Below, piece by piece: positions 12,896-24,000 of a stretch of DNA of 64,000 nt. How positions within the stretch are numbered: the stretch's first letter is position 1; every line of letters starts with the position of its first letter. Location: NCBI GenBank assembly GCA_030267565.1, contig BRXU01000010.1, forward strand, positions 802,501 through 866,500, read 5' to 3'. The notes below the pieces were generated by a model that did not search any database, was not told the origin of the DNA, and saw only the letters and a list, made by a program, of their open reading frames with translations. A program made the position numbers and the translations under genes. Source of the DNA: Pleodorina starrii (taxonomy: Eukaryota; Chlorophyta; Chlorophyceae; Chlamydomonadales; Volvocaceae).

Positions 12896-15050
12896 GCAGA
12901 CTGCATCCTGTGCCCGGGGATTAGGAACTGCAGGGCTCAAATTTCACGGGCACTGCTATAAGTTCTGAGAATTGCCATGTCCGATACATCATGGAGCAAA
13001 AGTATTGTTTAATTGGTGCTCGCTTTCCATGTTGGAAGAAAACGAGTGATATGTAGGGTAGAAGCAGGGAAGGGGCACGTATGGGGAGTGAATGGATTTG
13101 TGAGCCTAAACGCTCGGCGTCTATGTGATGACTCTTAGCGACTGCCCGAGCTGTTGGGATGACCAGAGCCCGTAAGTATAGTCGTAGAACGTCGCCGTAC
13201 ATCTCGTTCGCTTTGGAAGGTTTGGGCGTTTGGCCACTGCACTCACACCACGCTGGCTCAGAAAAACAGCTGTGTAGTAGTTATGTGAATCTGCCATCCG
13301 ATTATCACGCGCTTAGTTGTTATAATGCACCGAGGCGTGAGGGGCGCGACGAGCCTGCGACAGTTGTAACTAGTCAGAAAACAGCCGCCGGAATTGGGTT
13401 ACCAGCAGCCACTTCGCCTGTCTTCTTCAGCACTCGCACATGCATCTTTCTATGTGGTGTCATTCTGACAAAAGTACGTTCTGGATGTCGGTGTGTAGCC
13501 TGCGGGAGATTCAGGAGGTTTACGGGCAGCAAGGGGCAGCAACTGGCAGCTCTGACCGTCACTGGCTTTACGCGTCCTCCCTCCGTAGCAGCCTAACCTA
13601 AGTACCGGTTTGCCTGCTCCGGTGCAATGACATCTTGAACCGGGCCGCAATGCCAATGGCCCATGGCTGCAGCTCGCAAGAGAGAGAGATAACTGACGGT
13701 TACAGACGGTTACATGTGTTGCTAGGTGTCGTTCGCTGAGGCTGTGCAGCACGATGTTACGATACTGCTGCGCAATAACATTCACACAAGGTCACAATGA
13801 AATGTGTGCGGTACTTTGGCTCCTTGCTGGTAGCGAGGGCGGCGCACACCGAGCCCGTCAGCTCCGCCACGCTCCGCCTACGGTACCCGGCACAGCGCCT
13901 GCGCGTAAACCTGGCTTTTCGGTGTAAGGAAACGAGGCGCAGCCTTCCCCCCTTCCCGCGCAAGGCCATGAACAGGAGGCAAACGGACGGACCTTGAACA
14001 GGCGTGAACAGGCTGAACGTTGCTACATCATCATCTTGATTAGGCCTGACCGAGCTCAGCACGGTCCGCCAGGCCACCCTGCACGCGCCGCTTACGCGCT
14101 GACGGCTTGGCGCTAACTGTTGGGTGTGCAAAATCGATTATTACTGCCTCTAACTTTTTATACGAATCAGTGTCGCACAGGAATACCGTACGTCATCGCT
14201 CTATCTGGTGCCTCGATCGTCCCCGCGTCCGCGCCGGCGGAACGTCTCGCTCGGTGTGAGCACCCTTAGGCGCTGAAGCCCCAGACAGATCGTTTGTTCA
14301 GTTGCGTTACTTGAACGAAAGCAATTGGTGGATTGAAGCATGTGCTTCTCGCATGTGCGTCTAGCCAGAAACGCACAAACCATAACCCAGTCCGTCCAGA
14401 ACCATAACCCGGGAGCCACTCCTTTTCCCAGGACAGGCCGCCATGGTCTCGTAGCTACGTTGCGACATTTTTGCGACTTTCCGTGTTCCAGAGGCAGTGC
14501 ACCTAGTGCTTCTTGAATTTTGCATTGTCGGTTATGTCGCCACCATGGACTTTTGGAATTCACTGCTTTTGCAAGATGACACAATGCACGCAATTCATAT
14601 AAGAAATCATGTAACGATCATCCTAGATCATCCTGGAGACCGATCAACCAAATCCAGGTCTTGCATGCGAAGTTCGTTGTTCACGTGCGTACACGCCGGG
14701 CATGCCCTTTCGGGTCATGCGAAACCAACGCTTGCGTTTTATCCGCCAGCGAGTCTCAAATTATGCAGCTAAAGATGCACGCCATTGACACACGCGTCCA
14801 CTTGCCGTTCGCAAGGCACACCTCGCTCATCATGCGCCATCACATACAGCGCACCTCTGGCCGCCACCGCTTATCACAAGCGCTGATTCACTCTTCGACC
14901 TCAACCCAAACGCCGGCCTAATCAAGCTCGGCGGGCGGCAGACGGGGAAGCTGGCCTTCTTTCCGCGCCCGTCCGTCTGCCGTCGGTCAGCCGCAACCGG
15001 CGGCAACATCCCGACCAGCCCAACTCCGCGAAATGGAGCGAAGCGCCGCA
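12896..15050. other. Region between PDE 5' end and MMS19 3' end
   Basis: No exon here could be supported. It should hold the PDE promoter (minus strand), possibly further PDE 5' exons, and the MMS19 3' untranslated region just below 15051. Open frames in the stretch are short and show no family similarity I recognise. I saw no TGTAA-type polyadenylation word on the minus strand close to the MMS19 stop. Confidence 0.5.
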
Positions 15051-18000
15051 TCAAGCGTCGCCCCACGCGCGCCGTGCCCGCACGGCCAGCTGCCGCACGC
15101 CGCGCCTGTTGTCGTCCAGCGCCCGAAGCACGCAGCCAAGGACCTGTGGGTGCGGCAATCGGGCGGCGTCCAGAAAGTCTTTATCCAGCTAGCCGGGACC
15201 ACAAACGGGCGCTTTCCATCCTTTTTAGGGCGGGGCCCCAGCGCGAAGCGCCCAGGGGGGCCCCGCCCTGTAGCCGTAGCGCCTCTAGCGTAGCTAGAGA
15301 AGCGGAGGACTTACTCGTAGCCGTAGCGCCTCTAGCGTAGCTAGAGAAGCGGAGGACTTACTCGATTAAATGGTGTCCGTCCGTCCGTGTGTCAGATGTA
15401 ATTTGGATTTTCCGGAATTTCGCTTTTCGTTTCGGCATTTCGGATAGCATAGTGCATCCTGTATAGCTGATATGCGTTCGTTCATGTGTTCATTCAAGTT
15501 GAAGTTTGAAATAGTAACAGCTGATCGCGGCCGAAGTCGCATTAACGTCTCCGCGCGTAGAAATCATCACAATCGCTGTCAAAATTTAAATAATGGAATT
15601 GTGACATGGCGGCGCGATGTGGATTGTATTGCTATCATGAAGTAGAGTTGCTCGGCTCCGAAACCCCGACGCGTAAAGTGCGTAAATTTCTTTTGCGTCG
15701 CGGGATGTGCTGCTCGCGTATAGATATATCATAGAAATCATTTATGTGCGATATCATAGCGTTAGGCTTGTCAAAGTTAGTCGCCTTGCGATTTGCGAGG
15801 AAAATGCGCGCTACTTAGGATGCTGCATAGCGTTGCGTAGCGGATCGTAACGAAGCATAGCGGAGCGTATCGCGAATATAGCGTCGCATCGTGTAGTCGG
15901 CGAATAAAGTCGTGCGGCTCGCGTCGTCGCCGCTCGTTATTCGTTGCCGCTCGCCGCCGCTCATCGCCGCGTAGCGTAGCGTAGTGTAGCATCGCGTCGC
16001 TTACCATAGTGTAGTGCAGCGTGCACGATCGTAAATCGGCTCCGAAACCCCGACGCGTAAACTGCGTAAATTTTTTTCGCGTCACGGGATGTGCTGCTCG
16101 CATATAGATATATCATAGAAATCATTTATGTGCGATATCATAGCGTTAGGCTTGTCAAAGTTAGTCGCCTTGCGATTTGCGAAGAAAATGAGATTGTGCA
16201 CTCGCGCTACTTAGGATGCTGCATAGCGTAGCGTAGCGTACCGTAGCGTAGCATAGCGTAACGTTGCAAAGCGTTGCGTAGCGGATCGTAACGAAGCATA
16301 GCGGAGCGTATCGCGGAGCATAGCGTCGCGTCGTGTAGTCGGCGAATAAAGTCGTGCGCGCCTGCGCCACGCTCCACTACGTTCTGCTGCGCTTCGTTAC
16401 GCTGTCGCTCGCTCGCTCGCACGCTCCGCTGCGCTTGGCTCAAAGTTAGTCGCCACTCGTCGCGACTCGTCGCGGCTCGCGTCGTCGCCGCTCGTTATTC
16501 GTTGCCGCTCGCCGCCGCTCACCGCCGTGTAGCGTAGCATCGCGTCGCGTACCATAGTATAGTGCAGCGTGAACGATCGTAAATCGCACGTCACACTTCA
16601 ATGTGCACGATTGAAGTCGCGCACGCACCTTCCCGCGGAGCATAGTGTAGTATAGCATCGTGTCACGACGCGTCGCGTCACGTGCACGATTGCATTGCAA
16701 TGCTACGCAACACAACACGACGTCGCGTCGTCGCGTCATGTAGCCTAGCGTAGCGTAGCGTAGCATAGCGTTGCGTAGCGGATCGTAATGGAGCGTAGCG
16801 GAGCATATTGTGGAGCATCGCGGAGCGTAGCATAGCGTCGCATCGCGTCATGTAATGTAGTGTAGCGTCGCGTTGCGTCGCGTCGCATCGCGTCGTGTCA
16901 TGTCGCGTCGCGTCGTGTTGCGTCGCGTCGCATCGTATCGTGTCGCGTTACGTCGCGTTACGTTACGTCGCGTTACGTCGCGTCACGTCGCGTCGCATAG
17001 CGTCGCGTCGCATCGTGTAGTGCAGCGCAACATGCACGATCGCATTGCAATGCTACACAACGCAACACAACGTCGCGTCGTCGCGTCATGTAGCCTAGCG
17101 TAGCGAAGCGTAGCATAGCGTTACGTAGCGGATCGTAATGGAGCGTAGCGGAACGTAGCGTGGACCATCGCGTCGCGTCGCGTCCGCATCCGCAAGGGGC
17201 GCTACGGCAGCCCGCGGCCCAAAGGGCGCGCGCTTGTTAAATGGTGTCCGTCCGTCCGTGTGTCAGATGTAATTTGGATTTTCCGGAATTTCGCTTTTTG
17301 TTTCGACACTTCCGAGAGCATATTGCATCCTGTATTTCTGATATGCGTGCGTTCATGTGTTCATTCAAGTTGAAGTTTGAAATAGTAACAGCTGATCGCG
17401 GCCAAAGTCGCATCATCGCCTCCGCGCGTACAAATCATGGCAATCGCTGTCAAAAGTTGTATAGTGGAATTGTGACATGGCGGCGCGATGTGGATCTCTT
17501 TGATAGTGCCAAGTGGAAATGTTCGGCTCCGAAACCCCGACGCGTAAAGTGCGTAAATTGTTTTTGCGTCGCGGGATGTGCTGCTCGCATATAGATATAT
17601 CAAAGAAATCATTTATGTGCGATATCATAGCGTTAGGCTTGTCAAAGTTAGTCGCCTTGCGATTTGCGAGGAAAATGCGCGCTACTTAGGATGCTGCATA
17701 GCGTTGCGTAGCGGATCGTAACGAAGCATAGCGGAGCGTATCGCGAATATAGCGTCGCATCGTGTAGTCGGCGAATAAAGTCGTGCGGCTCGCGTCGTCG
17801 CCGCTCGTTATTCGTTGCCGCTCGCCGCCGCTCATCGCCGCGTAGCGTAGCGTAGTGTAGCATCGCGTCGCTTACCATAGTGTAGTGCAGCGTGCACGAT
17901 CGTAAATCGGCTCCGAAACCCCGACGCGTAAACTGCGTAAATTTTTTTCGCGTCACGGGATGTGCTGCTCGCATATAGATATATCATAGAAATCATTTAT

Positions 18001-21000
18001 GTGCGATATCATAGCGTTAGGCTTGTCAAAGTTAGTCGCCTTGCGATTTGCGAAGAAAATGAGATTGTGCACTCGCGCTACTTAGGATGCTGCATAGCGT
18101 AGCGTAGCGTACCGTAGCGTAGCATAGCGTAACGTTGCAAAGCGTTGCGTAGCGGATCGTAACGAAGCATAGCGGAGCGTATCGCGGAGCATAGCGTCGC
18201 GTCGTGTAGTCGGCGAATAAAGTCGTGCGCGCCTGCGCCACGCTCCACTACGTTCTGCTGCGCTTCGTTACGCTGTCGCTCGCTCGCTCGCACGCTCCGC
18301 TGCGCTTGGCTCAAAGTTAGTCGCCACTCGTCGCGACTCGTCGCGGCTCGCGTCGTCGCCGCTCGTTATTCGTTGCCGCTCGCCGCCGCTCACCGCCGTG
18401 TAGCGTAGCATCGCGTCGCGTACCATAGTATAGTGCAGCGTGAACGATCGTAAATCGCACGTCACACTTCAATGTGCACGATTGAAGTCGCGCACGCACC
18501 TTCCCGCGGAGCATAGTGTAGTATAGCATCGTGTCACGACGCGTCGCGTCACGTGCACGATTGCATTGCAATGCTACGCAACACAACACGACGTCGCGTC
18601 GTCGCGTCATGTAGCCTAGCGTAGCGTAGCGTAGCATAGCGTTGCGTAGCGGATCGTAATGGAGCGTAGCGGAGCATATTGTGGAGCATCGCGGAGCGTA
18701 GCATAGCGTCGCATCGCGTCATGTAATGTAGTGTAGCGTCGCGTTGCGTCGCGTCGCATCGCGTCGTGTCATGTCGCGTCGCGTCGTGTTGCGTCGCGTC
18801 GCATCGTATCGTGTCGCGTTACGTCGCGTTACGTTACGTCGCGTTACGTCGCGTCACGTCGCGTCGCATAGCGTCGCGTCGCATCGTGTAGTGCAGCGCA
18901 ACATGCACGATCGCATTGCAATGCTACACAACGCAACACAACGTCGCGTCGTCGCGTCATGTAGCCTAGCGTAGCGAAGCGTAGCATAGCGTTACGTAGC
19001 GGATCGTAATGGAGCGTAGCGGAACGTAGCGTGGACCATCGCGTCGCGTCGCGTCCGCATCCGCAAGGGGCGCTACGGCAGCCCGCGGCCCAAAGGGCGC
19101 GCGCTTGTTAAATGGTGTCCGTCCGTCCGTGTGTCAGATGTAATTTGGATTTTCCGGAATTTCGCTTTTTGTTTCGACACTTCCGAGAGCATATTGCATC
19201 CTGTATTTCTGATATGCGTGCGTTCATGTGTTCATTCAAGTTGAAGTTTGAAATAGTAACAGCTGATCGCGGCCAAAGTCGCATCATCGCCTCCGCGCGT
19301 ACAAATCATGGCAATCGCTGTCAAAAGTTGTATAGTGGAATTGTGACATGGCGGCGCGATGTGGATCTCTTTGATAGTGCCAAGTGGAAATGTTCGGCTC
19401 CGAAACCCCGACGCGTAAAGTGCGTAAATTGTTTTTGCGTCGCGGGATGTGCTGCTCGCATATAGATATATCAAAGAAATCATTTATGTGCGATATCATA
19501 GCGTTACGCTTGCCAAAGTTAGTCGCCTTGCGATTTGCGAGGAAAATGCGATCGTGCACTCGCGCTACTTAGGATGCTGCATAGCATAGCGTAGCGTAGC
19601 GTTGCGTAGCGGATCGTAACGAAGCATAGCGGAGCGTATCGCGGAGCATAGCGTCGCGTCGTGTAGTCGGCGAATAAAGTCGTGCGCGCCTGCGCAGCGC
19701 TCCGCTGCGTTCTGCTGCGCTTCGTTACGCTGTCGCTCGCTCGCTCGCTCGCTCGCTCGCTCGCTCGCTCGGTTTCATCGCTTTAACGCAAGTCGGCCAT
19801 TAAAGCCGCGCACGCTCCGCTGCGCTCGGCTCAAAGTTAGTCGCCGCTCGTCGCGGCTCGTCGCGGGTCGCGTCGTCGCCGCTCGTTATTCGTTGCCGCT
19901 CGCCGCCGCTCACCGCCGCGTGGCGTAGCGTAGCGTAGCATCGCGTCGCGTACCATAGTGTAGTGCAGCGCGCACGATCGTAAATCGGCTCCGAAACCCC
20001 GATGCGTACAGTGCGTAAATGTTTTTTGCGTCGCGGGATGTGCTGCTCGCATATAGATATATCATAGCGTTACGCTTGCCAAAGTTAGTCGCCTTGCGAT
20101 TTGCGAGGAAAATGCGATCGTGCACTCGCGCTACTAACGAACATAGCATAGCGTAGCGTAGCGTCGTAGCGTTGCATAACGTTGCGTAGCGGAGCGTAAC
20201 GAAGCATAGCGGAGCGTAACGAAGCATAGCGGAGCGTATCGCGGAGCATAGCGTCGCGTCGTGTAGTCGGCGAATAAAGTCGTGCGCGCCTGTGCAGCAC
20301 TCCGCTACGTTCTGCTGCGCTTCGTTACGCTGTCGCTCGCTCACTCGCTCGGTTTCATCGCTTTAACGCAAGTCGGCGATTAAAGCCGCGCAGGTTCCGC
20401 TGCGCTTGGCTCAAAGTTAGTCGCCGCTCGTCGCGGCTCGTCGTGGCTCGCGTCCTCGCCGCTCGTTATTCGTTGCCGCTCGCCACCGCTCACCGCCGCG
20501 TAGCGTAGCGTAGCGTAGCATCGCGTCGCGTACCATAGTGTAGTGCAGCGTGAACGATCGTAAATCGCACGTCACATTTCAACGTGCACGATTGAAGTCG
20601 CGCACACGCCTTCCCACGGAGCATAGTGTAGCGTAGCGTCGTGTCGCGTCGCGTCGCATCACGTCGCGTCCCGTAGTGCAGCACAGCATGCACGATCGCA
20701 TTGCAATGCTACGCAACGCAACACGACGTCGCGTCGTCGCGTCATGTAGCCTAGCATAGCATAGCGTAGCATAACATTGCGTAGCGGATCGTAATGGAGC
20801 ATAGCGTCGCGTTGTGTCGCGTCGCGTCGCGTCGCGTCGTGTCGTGTCGCGTCGCGTCGCGTCCGCATCCGCAAGGGGCGCTACGGCAGCCCGCGGCCCA
20901 AAGGGCGCGCGCTTGTAGGATTGCCCATGTCCGTGTGCCCGTGGGACGTGGGACGTGGGAAGTAATTGGACAAGTGTAGACTTTCGGCCAACGGAAAGGC

Positions 21001-24000
21001 TGCAGAAGTAAACGATTACATTCTCTATTGCACGGTAAATTTATTATTGGAACCCAACATCGCATGAGTACAAACCGGTTTGGCAGTCTCCATGGACCGA
21101 GGCCGAGGTCAAACCAACACCTCTCGGCCTATAATTAATTCCAGAAGATTCATCGTTCCTTAAAGAGGAATTCTGACATGAAGGCGTGAAATGAATCTTC
21201 ATTTCTGCAACCAACTATGTTCGCATTGCGAACATTCTTCCCGCGACCACACCACAGCAGCTCTGCTTGCCGGTCCGATCGTCTTGACGCATATTACTAT
21301 TACAAAGGTTGCAAGGAGCAAACCATGAGGGGCAAACTGCTGGTTGTTGGACGCCAAGCCGCCAATGCACGCACGATGCAGCGGTCTTCTGCGGGCCGCC
21401 CAACAAGTCCAGTCGGCAACCTAGGGGATGGACTTCTACGTTCCCTGTCCTAATGTTAAAGCAGTCAAGCCTCCTTTACGGCGAATACCTCAGTAGCGAA
21501 GCCTGTGCACTCTCGTCGGCAACTGCACGTCGTGGCAACCCTCGCAAACAGTTCCGCTGTCCTTCTATTGGCAAGTCAGCCTGCGTGATGTGTAAATGAT
21601 ACACTCCATACACTCCATGTCTACTGTCATGTAACTTCAGCCAATGCGCTGGCCGGAAGAGTTGCACAGGCGCGCGATGCTAAACATGGGTCGGATTGCT
21701 GAAGCCGCAGGCATTTCAGATATAAAGCTCTGGCTGCCTATCAGCAGGAATGTCGACACTCTCACAGTTGATGCCCTCGCCGCTCGCTTTGGAAATGCCG
21801 TATTTCGGTCGATGCGCACATGCGCTCATGCACCCGACGGGATGACGCGCTTCGCGCGGCGCCGGCAGGCCTTGCTAACGACTCGGCTAGCAGGCATTTC
21901 GGGAAAAAAGCTCTGGCTGTCTATCAGCAGGAATGTCGACACTCTCACACTTCACGCCCTCGCTGCCCTAGCACTCAACTTAACCCGTACGGATTTAGTG
22001 GGGCCCCGCCCTTTTTCCGGCTTCAAGGAAGCCGACACCAACCCCTTGTCCCCTCACATGCCGGCGTGCGTGCCACAGTCGCAGTAAGCCGCCCGATAAA
22101 TTAGTAAATGAGTTATTATTACGTGCGATATAAAAATCGTGCTGCAATATTTTGTAGACAGAGCCGGCTGTGGCGAGAGGCGAAATGCGCTGTGCAAGGT
22201 GCAGATCTGCATGCAAGCGAAAATGCGCTGCTGCTGCGACGGGGCCGAGAGCCCGAGACGCCCCAGGCCGCAACAACGTGTCTCAGCGCACGGTCACGTG
22301 CAAGATTCGCCCGGCGGGGACCGGGGTTGGTTTTCCTAAGGGTCTGCCTGTCGAGACGGGGGGACAAGAAGACGAGCGACATGACAGGCGTAGTTCTTCC
22401 GGCACTGCGACTGCGACTGCGCAGAACTACGCCTGTCATGTCACGTATCGAGGGCGTCCAGCCCTTCTCGAAGATCGCGCGAGGGGCTTTGCTTTGCTTG
22501 CTTCGCTCGCTTGGTACGGCAGTGGTCGCACTGGGCCCGGCCCCCCACCCCCTTGGGCCGCCCTTCCCGAACCGGTACGGCATCTCGACGGGAATTCGAC
22601 CGCGGTCACAGCTCACGGGAACCCACGGGAGCCAACAAGGACATGGATCGCAATGGGAGCACTTTTTTTAGCAAGATGCGTCATTGTCGTGAGATTTCTG
22701 TGTCCCATGTATCTACATACACACATACACACACAGATGGAGGCGCGGGTACAGTACCAACCCGCCGCACCCGCGCCCTGCAACGCACCTGCTGACGCAG
22801 CGGATGCAGTACATGGTACGGCAGCGAGTCCATAAGGCCCGCGCAGCATCGCAGCGCCTCCTCCCGCACCGCAGCCGCCAGAGACGCGTCCAGGGGGGGG
22901 CGCTTCCGTACAGGCGGCGCCGGGTGAGGGGGCGTGGCTGCCAGCACGGGGCGGGGGCCCGCCAGAGGTCCTTGGCGGCCCGGCGGGGGAGCCGCCCCCA
23001 CCCCGGCAGCCGCACACACGCCGTCCACCAGCTCCTCCACGTGATCCGTGAGCACCTGCACGCGGGGCCGGGGAGCCGTGTATATGTATGTGTGTGTGTG
23101 GGGGGGGGGGTGTGTGTGTCAGGGGGTGATATGATCCTTTATATAACAGAGAGACGCTGCGGACGTTGTTGGGGCGGGGTTTAACCACGGATAGGCCGGA
23201 GCCGGGGCCCGGGGTGGGATGGGTTGAGGAGGGTAAGCGAGTGGGGGGTATAATCACGGATGGGGCGATGGGTATAGGGGGAAGCGGAAAAGAGCACAGT
23301 CCGAGAAGGCAAGCGGACTTGGGAAAGAGAGGAGAAGAGAGGAGAGGGCAGCGATGTGGCTTTCGTATAAGCTGCGGAGCGCCGGGCGCCAGCGGGTGGC
23401 AACGGCCTCCACGCATCGCATCACATCACAATGTGACGACAACAACCACCACAACCATAAAAACAAGAACCACAAAAACAAAAATAACACAAACAAGAAC
23501 AAATACCCAATCTCATTCCAACTCGTGTCGCGGCCGCGCCGTACCTTCTCCAGCTGCGCCGAAGGCAGTGCCTGGGGCCCGCCCAGCCAGTCGCGAACCA
23601 CCGCCAGCGCATCACGCAGTGCCGCCGCTGCCGCCGCCGCCGAGCCCGTGGCCGCCAGCGGCGGTGGCGGCGACGGCGACTGCGACGCGTCAGCAGAGGC
23701 CGAGGCCGAGGCGGCAGCGGCGGCGGCGGGTTCCGGGTCGCCTCGCAGCGCCCGGCCGAGCGTCTGAATCGACCGCAGCAGCAGCGGCGCCAGTCGGGTC
23801 GCGTCATTCCTGGGCGAGCGCAGCGGCGGCCGGGTCGAGAAGGGGCTTTAAAGAGTGAAGTAAGTAAGTAAATTGCAAATGAAGGGGAGGGGCGATGGGT
23901 GACTGGATCCGATGGCAGCGACCAGCCCCATAAACATATTTTTATCACCAAATCCAAAAATATAGCCAAGACCAGGTACCAAGGATGAAAAGGACCTGGT

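Larger units (their letters stand above)
15274..20913 (+). mobile_element. 5.6 kb insertion nested in copy A
   Basis: Comparison with the intact copy at 37847-37851, where TGTAG occurs once, shows that the sequence between TGTAG at 15269-15273 and TGTAG at 20914-20918 is extra. TGTAG is therefore a likely 5-bp target-site duplication. Near its ends the insert has the inverse pair GCCGTAGCGCC (15273-15283) and GGCGCTACGGC (20877-20887). Inside are three tandem units of about 1.87 kb rich in GCGTAG and GCGTCG words. No convincing protein is encoded, so mobilisation in trans or array growth after insertion is inferred. Confidence 0.75.
15228..22048 (+). mobile_element. Palindrome-ended repeat element, copy A (interrupted)
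   Basis: It lies in the last MMS19 intron. The left end at 15228 is GGGCGGGGCCCC; the inverse GGGGCCCCGCCC is at 22000-22011, followed by TTTTTCCGGCTTCAAGGAAG, a small hairpin. The segments 15228-15269 and 20914-22048 together match the uninterrupted copy at 37806-38948. Between them sits a 5.6 kb insertion. Two internal segments starting near 21715 and 21895 (TATCAGCAGGAATGTCGACA) are themselves repeats. No transposase frame was seen, so this is a non-autonomous element. Confidence 0.8.

Noticed and set aside
16873..17103. Arg/Val-rich open frames such as MRRVASRRV in the 15-21 kb array
   Set aside because: They are translations of GCGTCGCGT low-complexity repeats, occur in all units and in several frames at once, and have no domain.
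22681..22788. MMS19 ending by read-through into the intron, with a stop at 22681
   Set aside because: The read-through residues are low-complexity (VCVCVYV), while an in-phase exon with the conserved MMS19 C-terminus exists at 15143-15051.
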